A DNA stretch of 37,828 bases from Acidobacteriota bacterium (GTDB lineage: Bacteria; Acidobacteriota; JAAYUB01), in NCBI GenBank assembly GCA_018001935.1, contig JAGNHB010000055.1, positions 1 through 37,828 on the forward strand. The letters are read 5' to 3'. This document shows, one piece after another, positions 7,532-15,996 of the stretch. Within the stretch, counting starts at the first letter, position 1; each line of letters opens with the position of its first letter. A program made the position numbers and the translations under genes. The notes beneath the pieces were generated by a model, which was not told the origin of the DNA, made no database searches, and was given only the letters and a program-made list of their open reading frames with translations.

Positions 7532-8776
7532 ATGCGCCTCACCCCCGACATGATCCGAAGGCTTCCGAAGTGCGATCTCCACCTCCACCTGGACGGTTCC
7601 CTGCGGATCGACTCCCTGATCGAGATGGCCCGGAAGGAAAACGTGAAACTCCCCTCCTACACCGCCGACGGGCTCCGGGAAACGGTCTTCCGCGAGTCCT
7701 ACGCCGACCTCACCGAGTATCTCCAGGGTTTCCAGTACACCGTCGCCGTCCTCCAGAACGCGGAGAACCTCGAGCGCGCCGCGTACGAACTGATGGAGGA
7801 CAACCTGAAGGAGGGCTGCCGGTACATCGAGGTCCGTTTCGCCCCGCAGCTTCACGTGCACGACGACCTCTCGTGGGAGGACATCCTCGGCGCCGTGGAC
7901 CGCGGCCTCCGCCGGGCCCGTGACCAGTTCAACACCGGCACGGAAGGCGTCCGCGCCGGCATCGAGCCGCCGTGCGAATACGGCATCATCGTCTGCGCCA
8001 TGCGCAAGTTCGAGCCCTTTTACTCCGCCTACTACCAGCGCCTGTTCGACGTGTTCCGGTTCGCGACCCCCAAGGAGATCTTCCGGCACGCTTCCCTGGA
8101 GCTGGCCCGGGCCGTGGTGAGCATCCGGGACCGGCTGGGCCTGCCCATCGTGGGGTTCGACCTGGCGGGCGACGAGAGCGGCTGGCCGGCAATCGACCAC
8201 CGGGAGGCCTTCCAGTTCGTTCACAAGAACTTCATGAAAAAGACGGTGCACGCCGGCGAGGCCTTCGGCCCCCAGAGCATCTTCCAGGCCATCACCGAAC
8301 TCTACGCCGACCGCATCGGGCACGGCAGCCACCTCTACCACTTCGAGATGATCCCCAACGGCACGGAAGCGGACCGGGCCGAGTACGTCGAACGCCTCGG
8401 CCAGTTCATCGCGGACGGTCGGGTCACCATCGAGGTCTGCCTCTCGAGCAACCTCCAGACCGACCCCGGCCTGGGAGACCTCTCCCGCCACCCCTTCGGC
8501 GAGATGAAACGCCGCAGACTCAGCTACACCCTGGGCACGGACAACCGCCTGGTCTCCAGCACCGACACCTGCCGGGAGCTGACCCTGGCCCTCCGCCACT
8601 TCGAGTTCACCCGGGCAGACCTGCGGAACATGCTCATCTACGGCTTCAAGCGCAGCTTCTACCCCGGGCCCTACACCGAGAAGCGGCAGTACGTCCGGAA
8701 GGTGATCAACTACTACGAGCACCTCGAGCGGACCTGTTTCCCCCCCTCGGGCGACGACCCGGTCGTGACGGCCTGA
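7532..8776 (+). CDS. Adenosine deaminase family protein
   Basis: A metal-dependent amidohydrolase that probably deaminates adenosine (or a related purine) to inosine in the cytosol. The zinc ligands and catalytic residues of the family are present: H17 and H19 in DLHLHLDGS, H240 and E243 in VHAGE, H264 in RIGHGSH and D337 in LGTDN. The start at 7532 follows AAAGGAGG with good spacing; the longer frame from 7475 has no support. At 414 residues it is longer than the usual 330-350, with extra sequence around residues 130-160 and at the C terminus. Adenine deaminase or a nucleoside-variant specificity cannot be excluded. Confidence 0.9.
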   Translation: MRLTPDMIRRLPKCDLHLHLDGSLRIDSLIEMARKENVKLPSYTADGLRETVFRESYADLTEYLQGFQYTVAVLQNAENLERAAYELMEDNLKEGCRYIEVRFAPQLHVHDDLSWEDILGAVDRGLRRARDQFNTGTEGVRAGIEPPCEYGIIVCAMRKFEPFYSAYYQRLFDVFRFATPKEIFRHASLELARAVVSIRDRLGLPIVGFDLAGDESGWPAIDHREAFQFVHKNFMKKTVHAGEAFGPQSIFQAITELYADRIGHGSHLYHFEMIPNGTEADRAEYVERLGQFIADGRVTIEVCLSSNLQTDPGLGDLSRHPFGEMKRRRLSYTLGTDNRLVSSTDTCRELTLALRHFEFTRADLRNMLIYGFKRSFYPGPYTEKRQYVRKVINYYEHLERTCFPPSGDDPVVTA

Positions 8777-8820
8777 GACGGTCGTCCGGCCCCGGGCCGA
8801 CACCGTACCGAGCAACACCC

Positions 8821-11800
8821 GTGATCGGCCTTCGCCGTACCCCTGCAACCCGGGCCCGCCGGCGCCCCGCCCCCCCTTTCCTCCTCGCGGCGATCCTGGC
8901 GGCCCTGGCGCCCTGCTGCCCGGCGGCGGACGACGCCCGGCCGTGGGAGATGGCCTTTTTCCAGGCAACGCCCGACAAACTGGCCGAGGCGGCCCGCCGC
9001 CTCCCTTCCGGGGACGGCGCCGGTGTCCAGATCCTTCTGCACGAGATGATCTACCGGGTCGACCACCGGAACCGCGTCGAGCAGACCACCCGGTGGGTCT
9101 ACCGCATCCTCGACCGCGAAGGCGTGGAGGGGTGGTCGGACCTCGAGGCGGACTGGTCCCCCTGGTACCAGGAACGCCCCCGGGTCCGGGCAAGGATCTC
9201 CAATCCGGACGGCAAGGTTCACCTCCTCCAGCCGAGGGACGTCCTGGAGACGTCCCCCCCCGACGACGAGGAGAAGACCTACTCCGACGACCGGGTCCTC
9301 AGCGCGCCGCTTCCCGGGGTCACCGTCGGGTCCGTGGTGGAGGAGGAGATCGTCGGCTGCGACCACCAGCCCTACTCCCCGGAGGGGGCCTTCGAGGGGA
9401 TCCAGGTGACGCCGGGATACCTCTACGGGCGGCTGCGCATCGTGGTGGACCTCCCCGAGGACCTTCCCTTCGCCTTTCGGATCTGCCTCCTCCCCCCGGT
9501 GCAGGAGCGTCGGCAGACTGCCGGGGGCCGGGTCCGGCGGACCTGGGAGTGGGACAACCTCGACCCCCTCGGCGAGACCGAGACCGGTCTTCCGCCCGAC
9601 ATCCCCCGGAAGCCCTCCTTCTCCTTCTCCACCTGCCCGTCGTGGAGAGGGGTCGCCTCGGCCTACGACGCCCTGACGCGAGACCTGCTGGCGTCGGAGG
9701 CATTCGCCGCCATCCGGAAGGAGGTCGGCGAACTGGACCCGTCGGCCCCCGAGGCGGCCGTTCGCCGGGTCGTCGACTGGGTGAACGGGAAAGTCCGCTA
9801 CACCGGGCTCGAGCTGGGCGAGCGGTCCATCGTCCCGGCGGGGCCCGCGGAGGTCCTCCGCCGCGGTTTCGGCGACTGCAAGGACAAGTCCGTCCTGGCG
9901 GTGGGAATCCTGCGCCGGGCGGGGGTCCCGGCGCGGCTGGCCCTGCTCCGGACCGGGCCCGGCGAAGACATCGACCCGTCGCTCCCCGGCCTGGCGAACT
10001 TCGACCACGTCATCCTGGTGGTCCCCGGTCCCCGGCCCGTGTGGGCCGACCCGACCGAAGTCATCCCGCGGGGGGGGACCCTCCCGCGACCCGACCAGGG
10101 ACGGTGGGCGCTGGTGGTGGCCCCGGAGACGGAAGCCCTCGAGCGGACCCCGCAGACCCGGTCTTCGGACAACGCGGTCCAGGAAACCCGTGACGTCGTC
10201 CTGGCCGACTCCGGGCCCGGTTCCGTCGAGGAGGCGTCGTCCTTTTCCGGGGACGCGGAGGAGGTCGCCCGGGAATCCTGGGAAGACGTGACGGACACCG
10301 GGATGGCCGCGTCCCTGTCGGACTACCTGGCGTCGGAGTACCGGGGGGGAATGTTCGTCGAGGGTCACGTCTCGGGGGCGGCAACCCCCGCCGAACCGCT
10401 GAGGGTCCGTTTCCGGCTCGACCGCTTCGGGCGTTCCCTCACCGATGACGACACGGCTTCCCTGGCACTCCTGCAGGGGTCGGCCCTGTCCTGGCTGCCG
10501 GACGAACTCACCGCCGCCACCCCGGAATCGCGGCGAAACCGGTACCGCGTTTCCGTCCCCCACGTGTTCCACCTCGAATACCGGATCCGACCGCCCGCCG
10601 GCTTCGTGCTGCGCACCCTCCCCGACGACGAGACCCGGTCCTTCGGCACCATGCGTCTCGAGCGGCGTTTCGAGCCCCTGGCGGACGGCCGACTCCGGGT
10701 CACCCACCGGTTCGACTCCGGCAAGGCCGAACTCACCCCGGCGGAGTTCAACGAGACCCGTGCCGCCCTGCGGAAGTGGCTCGATGCCCCACCGCTCGTC
10801 CTCCATTTCGACCACCTCGGGAAGAAAGCCTTTCTCGAAGGGAACAGCGCCGCCGCCATCGCCGCCTACCGCCGGATGGCGGAAACCGAAGCCGGAAAGG
10901 CGATCCACCGGCTACGGCTGGCCCGGGCGCTCCTCCGGGTCGGGTTCGGGGACGCGGCCCGGGACGCCGCCCTCGAAGCCACCCGTCTCGACCCGGCGAG
11001 CGCCCCGGCCTTCTCGACCCTCGCCTGGGCCCTCCAGCACGACTTCATGGCCCGGCGGTTCGCGGAGGGCTGGGACCGCGACGGGGCCATCCGGGCTTAC
11101 GAGAAGGCCATCGCCCTGCCCTCCGACGACACCGGGCAGGACCTCCTCGATCTCGCCGCCGTCCTGGAGCACGACGCCCGGGGCCGGCCCTATGCCGCGC
11201 CGGCAGCCGACCTGGAACGGGCGGCGAACTGCTACCGCCACCTCCCCCCCGACCGGCTGGACGACACGGCCCGTGGCGGTCTCGCCCTCGTCCTGGCCCA
11301 CCTGGGGCGTTTCCCCGAGCTTCGGGAACTGGCCGGAACCATGGAGGGCGCGGAGGCCCGGGACCGGCTCCGCCTCCTGGCCGCAGCCGCCGAGGAAGGA
11401 CCGGAAGCCGCCGTCCGCGAGGCGGCGGGGATCCACCCGGAAGCGAGCCGGCGGGCAGCGCTGGACTTCGCCTCCGGGACCCTCCTGCAACTCCGGCTCT
11501 ATCCCGCCGCCGCCCGCCTGGCCCGGGAGGCCGCGCGCGGGGCGGACGATTTTCTCGCCCGGGAGGCCATGGCGGACCAGATCGCCCGCCTGGTGCGCTC
11601 CGGGTTTCCGACGGACGCCCCCCGTTCCCCGTCCGACGCCGCCCGCCGCTACCTGGCGGCGCTCCCGTCCCTCGCCGACACCGGCGACTCCCTTCTGCGG
11701 CCCCTGCTCACCCCCGGTTTCCTCACCGACCTCACCGACCGGGACGCCCCGGATCGCGAAGCCCCCCCCTGGGCCGACGCGACCCTGGCCGGGACGGGGG

Positions 11801-12978
11801 TCTGCCGCGAGGTGTACACCGACATCTGCCTGTCTCAGCCCGATTTCCGGGTCGACGGGAACGACGCGTGCGGCTACATCGTGGAGATCGGCCCCGACGC
11901 CCGGTTCCCCTCGACGGTCTGCTGCTACGTCGTCCGGCAGGGGGGACGATTCGCCATCCTGGGCGATTCCGATCACCCGGCGGGGATCGGGTTCCACGTC
12001 CTCGACCTCCTCGAGGCGAAGCGCTTCGAAGCGGCCCGGTTCTGGCTGGATCACCATGCCAGGAGCCACCCCGGGAACCCCTTTCCGGCCCGGCCGCTCA
12101 GCCCGTCTCCCTTTCACGTCTTCTGGGACGGCGACCACCCGGAGGACGTCTTCCGGATGCGGATGGCCGCAGCCCTGATCGTGCAGAGCGGGAAACGGCT
12201 GGGGGAGGCCATCGGGATCCTGGAGGAGGGGAGGGCGGGCTGCACGAACGAGATTCAGCGGGCCGCCATCGATTCGGCACTGGCGACCCTCCACGCCAAA
12301 ATCCCCGACCTTCCCGCGATGCTGCGCGTCTCCGAACGCCTGGTGCAACGCTATCCCGACGCGGAGTTCGCGGTCCTGGCGCGGGTGACGGCCCTCCGCT
12401 TCGCGAAGCGGCCGAAGGAGGCCGAGACGCTGCTGGGCGAAGCCACGCGGCGAAACCCCTCCGCGAGGCTCTATCGCCGGCTCCGCTTCCAGGTTCTCGC
12501 CGACCAGGAGCGTTTCGACGCGGCGGCTTCCGCGTTCGACGCCCTCCAGGCCGCCGGGGAAGCGGACGCCGGGACCCTGAACACCCGCGCGTGGATGGCC
12601 TGCTTCCAGGGCCGCGTGACGGAGCGCGACCTGGAGATCGCCCGGCAGGCGGTGTCGGCGTGGAACCGGCAGGGCGCCATCGCCCCCCTGCACACCCTCG
12701 CCGCGCTCTACGCGGAGACGGGGAGGGGCGAGGAGGCGATGAAAGTCCTCGGGCAGGTCTTCACGGCCCGCCAGTGCACCCGGCCGTCCCCGCCGGACTG
12801 GTACGTCATCGGCCGCCTCGCCGAGCACTACGGTCTCGGCCCGGCCGCCCGAGACGCCTACACCCGGGCCCTGGAACCCCCGGCGGGGCCCTGGCACCCC
12901 CTGTCCTGCTCCGAGCTGGCCCGGCGCCACCTTCGCAACCTGGGGAAAGACTCCAAAGGGAACACCGCGGTCCCCTGA
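8821..12978 (+). CDS. DUF3857 / transglutaminase-like / TPR giant protein
   Basis: A predicted exported protein of 1385 residues if translation starts at the GTG at 8821. A hydrophobic signal (PPFLLAAILAALAPCCPA) follows after an Arg-rich start. About 50-260 is a DUF3857 domain. About 285-430 is a transglutaminase-like domain with its triad: C353 in FGDCKDKS, H396 in FDHVI and D410 in WADPT. A beta-rich domain follows, and from about 680 to the end there are many TPR-like helical pairs (AAIAAYRRMAETEAGKAI, DGAIRAYEKAIALP). DUF3857-transglutaminase proteins are common in Acidobacteriota and Bacteroidota, usually 600-900 residues. The 44-base gap to adenosine deaminase allows cotranscription. 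The ribosome site is weak, so the start is uncertain. Confidence 0.8.
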   Translation: MIGLRRTPATRARRRPAPPFLLAAILAALAPCCPAADDARPWEMAFFQATPDKLAEAARRLPSGDGAGVQILLHEMIYRVDHRNRVEQTTRWVYRILDREGVEGWSDLEADWSPWYQERPRVRARISNPDGKVHLLQPRDVLETSPPDDEEKTYSDDRVLSAPLPGVTVGSVVEEEIVGCDHQPYSPEGAFEGIQVTPGYLYGRLRIVVDLPEDLPFAFRICLLPPVQERRQTAGGRVRRTWEWDNLDPLGETETGLPPDIPRKPSFSFSTCPSWRGVASAYDALTRDLLASEAFAAIRKEVGELDPSAPEAAVRRVVDWVNGKVRYTGLELGERSIVPAGPAEVLRRGFGDCKDKSVLAVGILRRAGVPARLALLRTGPGEDIDPSLPGLANFDHVILVVPGPRPVWADPTEVIPRGGTLPRPDQGRWALVVAPETEALERTPQTRSSDNAVQETRDVVLADSGPGSVEEASSFSGDAEEVARESWEDVTDTGMAASLSDYLASEYRGGMFVEGHVSGAATPAEPLRVRFRLDRFGRSLTDDDTASLALLQGSALSWLPDELTAATPESRRNRYRVSVPHVFHLEYRIRPPAGFVLRTLPDDETRSFGTMRLERRFEPLADGRLRVTHRFDSGKAELTPAEFNETRAALRKWLDAPPLVLHFDHLGKKAFLEGNSAAAIAAYRRMAETEAGKAIHRLRLARALLRVGFGDAARDAALEATRLDPASAPAFSTLAWALQHDFMARRFAEGWDRDGAIRAYEKAIALPSDDTGQDLLDLAAVLEHDARGRPYAAPAADLERAANCYRHLPPDRLDDTARGGLALVLAHLGRFPELRELAGTMEGAEARDRLRLLAAAAEEGPEAAVREAAGIHPEASRRAALDFASGTLLQLRLYPAAARLAREAARGADDFLAREAMADQIARLVRSGFPTDAPRSPSDAARRYLAALPSLADTGDSLLRPLLTPGFLTDLTDRDAPDREAPPWADATLAGTGVCREVYTDICLSQPDFRVDGNDACGYIVEIGPDARFPSTVCCYVVRQGGRFAILGDSDHPAGIGFHVLDLLEAKRFEAARFWLDHHARSHPGNPFPARPLSPSPFHVFWDGDHPEDVFRMRMAAALIVQSGKRLGEAIGILEEGRAGCTNEIQRAAIDSALATLHAKIPDLPAMLRVSERLVQRYPDAEFAVLARVTALRFAKRPKEAETLLGEATRRNPSARLYRRLRFQVLADQERFDAAASAFDALQAAGEADAGTLNTRAWMACFQGRVTERDLEIARQAVSAWNRQGAIAPLHTLAALYAETGRGEEAMKVLGQVFTARQCTRPSPPDWYVIGRLAEHYGLGPAARDAYTRALEPPAGPWHPLSCSELARRHLRNLGKDSKGNTAVP

Positions 12979-13095
12979 CCCCCCCCTGGCCCAGATCATC
13001 CGGACTAGGCCGAAACGAAAGAGCTTGCGTTCTCAACCGCTCGCGAAGACGCAAAGCCGCCAGGCCTCGCCGCGTCGGAAGCGGAAAAGGAACCA

Positions 13096-13150
13096 CGGAT
13101 GAACACGGATGAACACGGATGAACACGGATGAACACGGATCCACACGGAT
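13096..13150 (+). repeat. Decamer tandem repeat (CGGATGAACA)
   Basis: Four perfect copies of the 10-base unit CGGATGAACA follow one another from about 13096. A fifth, degenerate copy reading CCACACGGAT ends near 13150. The array directly follows the word AAAAGGAACCACG, which recurs at two other intergenic loci in this window. Confidence 0.85.
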
Positions 13151-13237
13151 ACACCCGAGAAAATCAACCCCGAACCCCACCCACCACACGAACGGGATGG
13201 ATCGGGACAATGTGGCGGAAGGCGCCCGCCCCCCCTC

Positions 13238-13251
13238 TCCTGAATTCAGGA
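13238..13251. promoter_or_regulatory. Palindrome TCCTGAATTCAGGA touching the amidase promoter
   Basis: This is a perfect 14-bp palindrome ending at the base just before the -35 hexamer (13252). Such a position suits an activator or repressor operator. It may also be a chance EcoRI-centred palindrome; a second GAATTC lies at 13265-13270. Confidence 0.45.
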
Positions 13252-13279
13252 TTGGCCCCTCCCCGAATTCGTGTATAAT
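13252..13279 (+). promoter_or_regulatory. Promoter of the amidase-MamK operon
   Basis: TTGGCC (13252-13257), a 16-base spacer and a perfect TATAAT (13274-13279) precede the amidase ATG at 13320. Transcription would begin near 13286, a leader of about 34 bases. Confidence 0.65.
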
Positions 13280-13319
13280 ATTTTTGCCGTCATTGTGATC
13301 CGACCGGAGGCGGACCGTC

Positions 13320-14381
13320 ATGCTCCCCGGAAACGGTGCCCGAAAGCGCACCAAGATCCTCAGAGGCGTCCTGGACCAGAATCGCCAGATTCTCGGGCTG
13401 GACCCTGTCCCGAGGCGCAACCGGAGCCGGGTCTGGATCGTGTCGGGCGCCGGCTGCGCCCTCTTCGCGGGGATGTTCCTGCTGCTCCATTCCTCCGTCA
13501 ACAGCCCATCCGCCGCCCCGGCCCCGGCGGTTTCCGCACACTTCCCCGGGCCTCCCGCCCCTCCCCCGGGCCCTCCCTCCGTCACCGCCAACCAGCCGCC
13601 GGTCCCCTCGTCCCCGGGCTCGTTCACCGTGGCGCTCTCCCCTTCCGACTACCTGGCCCTGGCCATGACCCGGGCGCTTCCCGTCCGGCGCGTCCTCGGC
13701 CTGGGGGTGAAGACCATCATGATCGACGCGGGGCACGGGGGGAAGGCAACGGGGACCACCGGCCGGGAGGGGACCCACGAGAAGGATATCACCCTCGACA
13801 TCGCCCGGAGGCTCCAACAGCGTCTGGACAGCGACACGCGCTACCGCATCCTCGTCACGCGCGACACGGACCGGGACTGCTCCCTCCGGGAGCGGGTCGA
13901 GTTGGCCAACGCCCAGAAGGCCGACCTCTTTATCTCCATCCACGTCAACTCGCTTCCCCAGCACTCGGTGAACATCGTCGAAACCTACTTCTTCGGACCC
14001 ACCACCGACCGGGACACCCTCCGGCTCGCCGCGGCTGAAAACCAGGATTCCGATTACGCCATCAGCGACTTCGACGCGGTCGTCGGCCGGATCGCCAACC
14101 GGTTGAAGTTCGAGGAGTCGAGCCGGATGGCACACGTCGTCCACCAGTCGATCTTCAGCGGGATGGGGGCCCAGAACCCCTCCCTGCGGGACTGCGGGGT
14201 CAAGCGGGCCCCCTTCGTGATCCTGCTGGGCGTGGACATGCCGGGGATCCTGGTGGAGGTCTCGTGCATGAGCAACCGCGAGGAGGAACGCAAGCTCCGC
14301 GACCCCGGGTACCGGGAACGCATCGCCGGCTTCATCGAGCAGGGCATCATCAATTACCTCAATCAAAGGAGCGGATCATGA
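13320..14381 (+). CDS. N-acetylmuramoyl-L-alanine amidase (Amidase_3, AmiC-like)
   Basis: A zinc amidase that cleaves the bond between N-acetylmuramic acid and the stem peptide of murein. Residues 39-58 form a membrane anchor or uncleaved signal (VWIVSGAGCALFAGMFLLLH), followed by a Pro/Ala-rich linker to about 105, so the enzyme faces the periplasm. The catalytic domain has zinc ligands H139 (DAGHGG), E154 (HEKDITLDIA) and H208 (SIHVNS), with catalytic E313 (ILVEVSCMSN). Length is 353 residues. GGAGG precedes the ATG. Its stop codon overlaps the start of the MamK-like gene in the sequence ATGA, which indicates tight translational coupling of wall hydrolase and filament. Confidence 0.92.
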   Translation: MLPGNGARKRTKILRGVLDQNRQILGLDPVPRRNRSRVWIVSGAGCALFAGMFLLLHSSVNSPSAAPAPAVSAHFPGPPAPPPGPPSVTANQPPVPSSPGSFTVALSPSDYLALAMTRALPVRRVLGLGVKTIMIDAGHGGKATGTTGREGTHEKDITLDIARRLQQRLDSDTRYRILVTRDTDRDCSLRERVELANAQKADLFISIHVNSLPQHSVNIVETYFFGPTTDRDTLRLAAAENQDSDYAISDFDAVVGRIANRLKFEESSRMAHVVHQSIFSGMGAQNPSLRDCGVKRAPFVILLGVDMPGILVEVSCMSNREEERKLRDPGYRERIAGFIEQGIINYLNQRSGS

Positions 14382-15403
14382 AAGAAAAGACCGGAAGGAA
14401 AGTGCTCTTCATCGGCATCGACCTCGGCACCTCGCGCAGCGCCGTTTCGGCCGGCAACGGGACCCGGGCCTGGACGGAGAGCTACGTGGGATGGCCCAAG
14501 GACTTCATCTCGGCGAAGGTCCTGGGCAAGAAGGTGCTGTTCGGTGCGGATGCCCTGGAGCACCGCCTCTCCCTCGACCTCTACCGCCCGCTGGAACGGG
14601 GCGTGATCAAGGAGGGGCTCGAGCGGAACGAGGAGGCCGTCCGGGAACTGATCCGCTACCTGGTGGAGATGACCAAGCCCGAGGAAGGGCATTACATCCA
14701 GGCCATCGTCGGCGTTCCGGCCGACACCCTCAAAACCAACAAACTGGCCATCCGGAAGGCGGTCCAGGAGTACGTGCACGCCCTGATGGTGGTCTCCGAG
14801 CCCTTCGCCGTGGCCTACAGCCTCGACCTGCTGGACAACGCCATGGTCATCGACATCGGCGCCGGGACGGTGGACTTCTGCATCATGCACGGGTCCATCC
14901 CCGGCGAGGGCGACCAGAAGACCATCCTGACCGCCGGCGACTACGTCGACGAGCAGCTCTTCGGCTACCTCCAGGAGAAGTTCCCCCGCTCCACCTTCAC
15001 CCTGAACATGGTGCGGCAGTTCAAGGAGCAGTACGGCTTCGTCGGCAAGCCCGAGGGGCGGGTCGAGGTGGACCTGCCCGTGGACGGCAAGCCGGTGAAG
15101 CACGACATCACCGAGGAACTGCGGCGGGCCTGCGAGAGCATCATGCCGGCCATCATCGACACGGCCTACCAGATGATCGCCCGCTTCGACGCGGAGTTTC
15201 AGAACCGGGTCAAGAACAACATCGTGGTGGCCGGCGGGATGAGCCAGATCCGCGGCATCGCCCCCTGCATCGCCGAGGGGCTCAAGGAACTCGGCAAGTG
15301 CAAGGTGACCACCGTCGCCGAGCCGCTTTTCGCCGGCGCCGACGGCGGCCTCCAACTGGCCCAGGACATGCCCGATCACTACTGGGAGCGGCTTCACGCC
15401 TGA
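14378..15403 (+). CDS. MamK-like bacterial actin
   Basis: A 341-residue actin-family ATPase that should form cytoplasmic filaments. Phosphate-1 is FIGIDLGTSRSA (residues 11-22), phosphate-2 is VIDIGAGTVDF with D159, and the adenosine motif is VVAGGMSQIRG with G286-G287. As I recall the magnetosome protein MamK, similarity runs along the whole length: the YPKD/WPKD region, an IGVPA segment, VVSEPF, a GNYVDE/GDYVDE segment and a C terminus near YW. Length also matches. MreB is about the same length but lacks several of these segments. MamK-like actins are known outside magnetotactic bacteria, and no other magnetosome gene is present here. It is coupled to the amidase by an ATGA overlap. A role in positioning or wall remodelling is inference. 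Confidence 0.8.
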   Translation: MKEKTGRKVLFIGIDLGTSRSAVSAGNGTRAWTESYVGWPKDFISAKVLGKKVLFGADALEHRLSLDLYRPLERGVIKEGLERNEEAVRELIRYLVEMTKPEEGHYIQAIVGVPADTLKTNKLAIRKAVQEYVHALMVVSEPFAVAYSLDLLDNAMVIDIGAGTVDFCIMHGSIPGEGDQKTILTAGDYVDEQLFGYLQEKFPRSTFTLNMVRQFKEQYGFVGKPEGRVEVDLPVDGKPVKHDITEELRRACESIMPAIIDTAYQMIARFDAEFQNRVKNNIVVAGGMSQIRGIAPCIAEGLKELGKCKVTTVAEPLFAGADGGLQLAQDMPDHYWERLHA

Positions 15404-15438
15404 CGAGGCCTGCAGCCCCCCTCGAGAAGGAGGACGCC

Positions 15439-15858
15439 ATGCGATTCACCCTGATTCTCCTGGCCCTGGCCGTCGTCACCCTGGGTGCCGCCGGCCAGGA
15501 CATCGTCAAGAAATGCAAGGGCGGGGCCGTTCCGCCCCCCGCCAGGGAGTACGTCACCGTCAAACCCGACGAGGGACTGAGCGATCACAAGGACCAGGTC
15601 GTGAAAGTGGAGGGGCGGATCTCGCAGATCCCGTGGCAGCACCTGATCCACCACCCGGAAGGGTACAGCCAGTTTTACTATTTCGACTACGGGAAAGGCC
15701 TGCAGACCGTCATCTACGCAAAGACCCCCATCGAGTGCGGCGGGACGCTCACCCTCTGGGGGACCGTCCTGACCGTGGGGGGCCAGTCCAAGCGTCCGGA
15801 CCGGAAGGAGACGGGGGTGGAATACCAGCTGCAGGTCGACAAGTGGGAGTGCAAGTAA
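15439..15858 (+). CDS. Small secreted protein, possible OB-fold
   Basis: A 139-residue exported protein with a clear signal peptide (MRFTLILLALAVVTLGAAGQ). The mature part is beta-rich: VVKVEGRIS, YSQFYYFDYGK, LQTVIYAK, GTLTLWGTVLTVGG and YQLQVDKWECK. The strand pattern with a KVEGxI opening resembles small OB-fold proteins, but I do not recognise the family. Three cysteines remain after cleavage (in KKCKGG, IECGG and WECK). GAAGGAGG lies just before the ATG. It is 35 bp behind the MamK-like gene, so it is probably the last gene of that operon, and the hairpin at its stop codon ends the unit. Confidence 0.7.
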   Translation: MRFTLILLALAVVTLGAAGQDIVKKCKGGAVPPPAREYVTVKPDEGLSDHKDQVVKVEGRISQIPWQHLIHHPEGYSQFYYFDYGKGLQTVIYAKTPIECGGTLTLWGTVLTVGGQSKRPDRKETGVEYQLQVDKWECK

Positions 15859-15890
15859 GACGGCCATCGCCTTCGGCGAAGGCCGTCTTA
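15856..15890. terminator. Long hairpin ending the amidase-MamK operon
   Basis: A 10-bp stem (15856-15865 against 15881-15890) starts at the stop codon itself. After an A-A mismatch it continues as a 5-bp stem TCGCC/GGCGA with loop TTC. No U-run follows, so it may stabilise the mRNA end or act as a Rho-aided terminator. Confidence 0.6.
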
Positions 15891-15918
15891 CCTGGCTCAA
15901 ACCTCTGAATTACCCTTT

Positions 15919-15955
15919 CTTTGCGAGGCTTGGCGTCTTTGCGCCCTTGCGTGAG
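15919..15955 (+). repeat. CTTTGCG-type dispersed word
   Basis: The words CTTTGCGAGG, TTGGCGTCTTTGCG and CCTTGCGTGAGG lie in the convergent gap behind the amidase operon. Closely similar text occurs at 19543-19580 and, reversed, at about 13028-13066. Confidence 0.6.
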
Positions 15956-15996
15956 GCTGGGCAAGCTCATCCCCTGCGGCTTCGGGAGCGGCTGCT

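Larger units (their letters stand above)
12979..13319. other. Gene-free gap with dispersed repeat words
   Basis: No gene is seen here. The gap holds a CTTTGCGTC-type word in reverse orientation (about 13028-13066), an AAAAGGAACCACG word at 13085-13097 that runs into the GATGAACACG tandem, a 14-bp palindrome at 13238-13251 and the promoter of the amidase operon. Confidence 0.7.

Noticed and set aside
7421..12999. Very long open frames on the minus strand (about 590, 731 and 695 codons) opposite the deaminase and the TPR giant
   Set aside because: They are antisense to proteins with complete catalytic motifs, have Arg/Pro/Gly-rich or Asp/Val/Gly-rich composition and no family features. Stop codons are rare in antisense frames of GC-rich genes.
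13378..15403. Part of a magnetosome gene cluster
   Set aside because: Only a MamK-like protein is present. The neighbours are a cell-wall amidase and a small secreted protein; no MamA, MamB, MamE or MamM-like protein occurs in the window.
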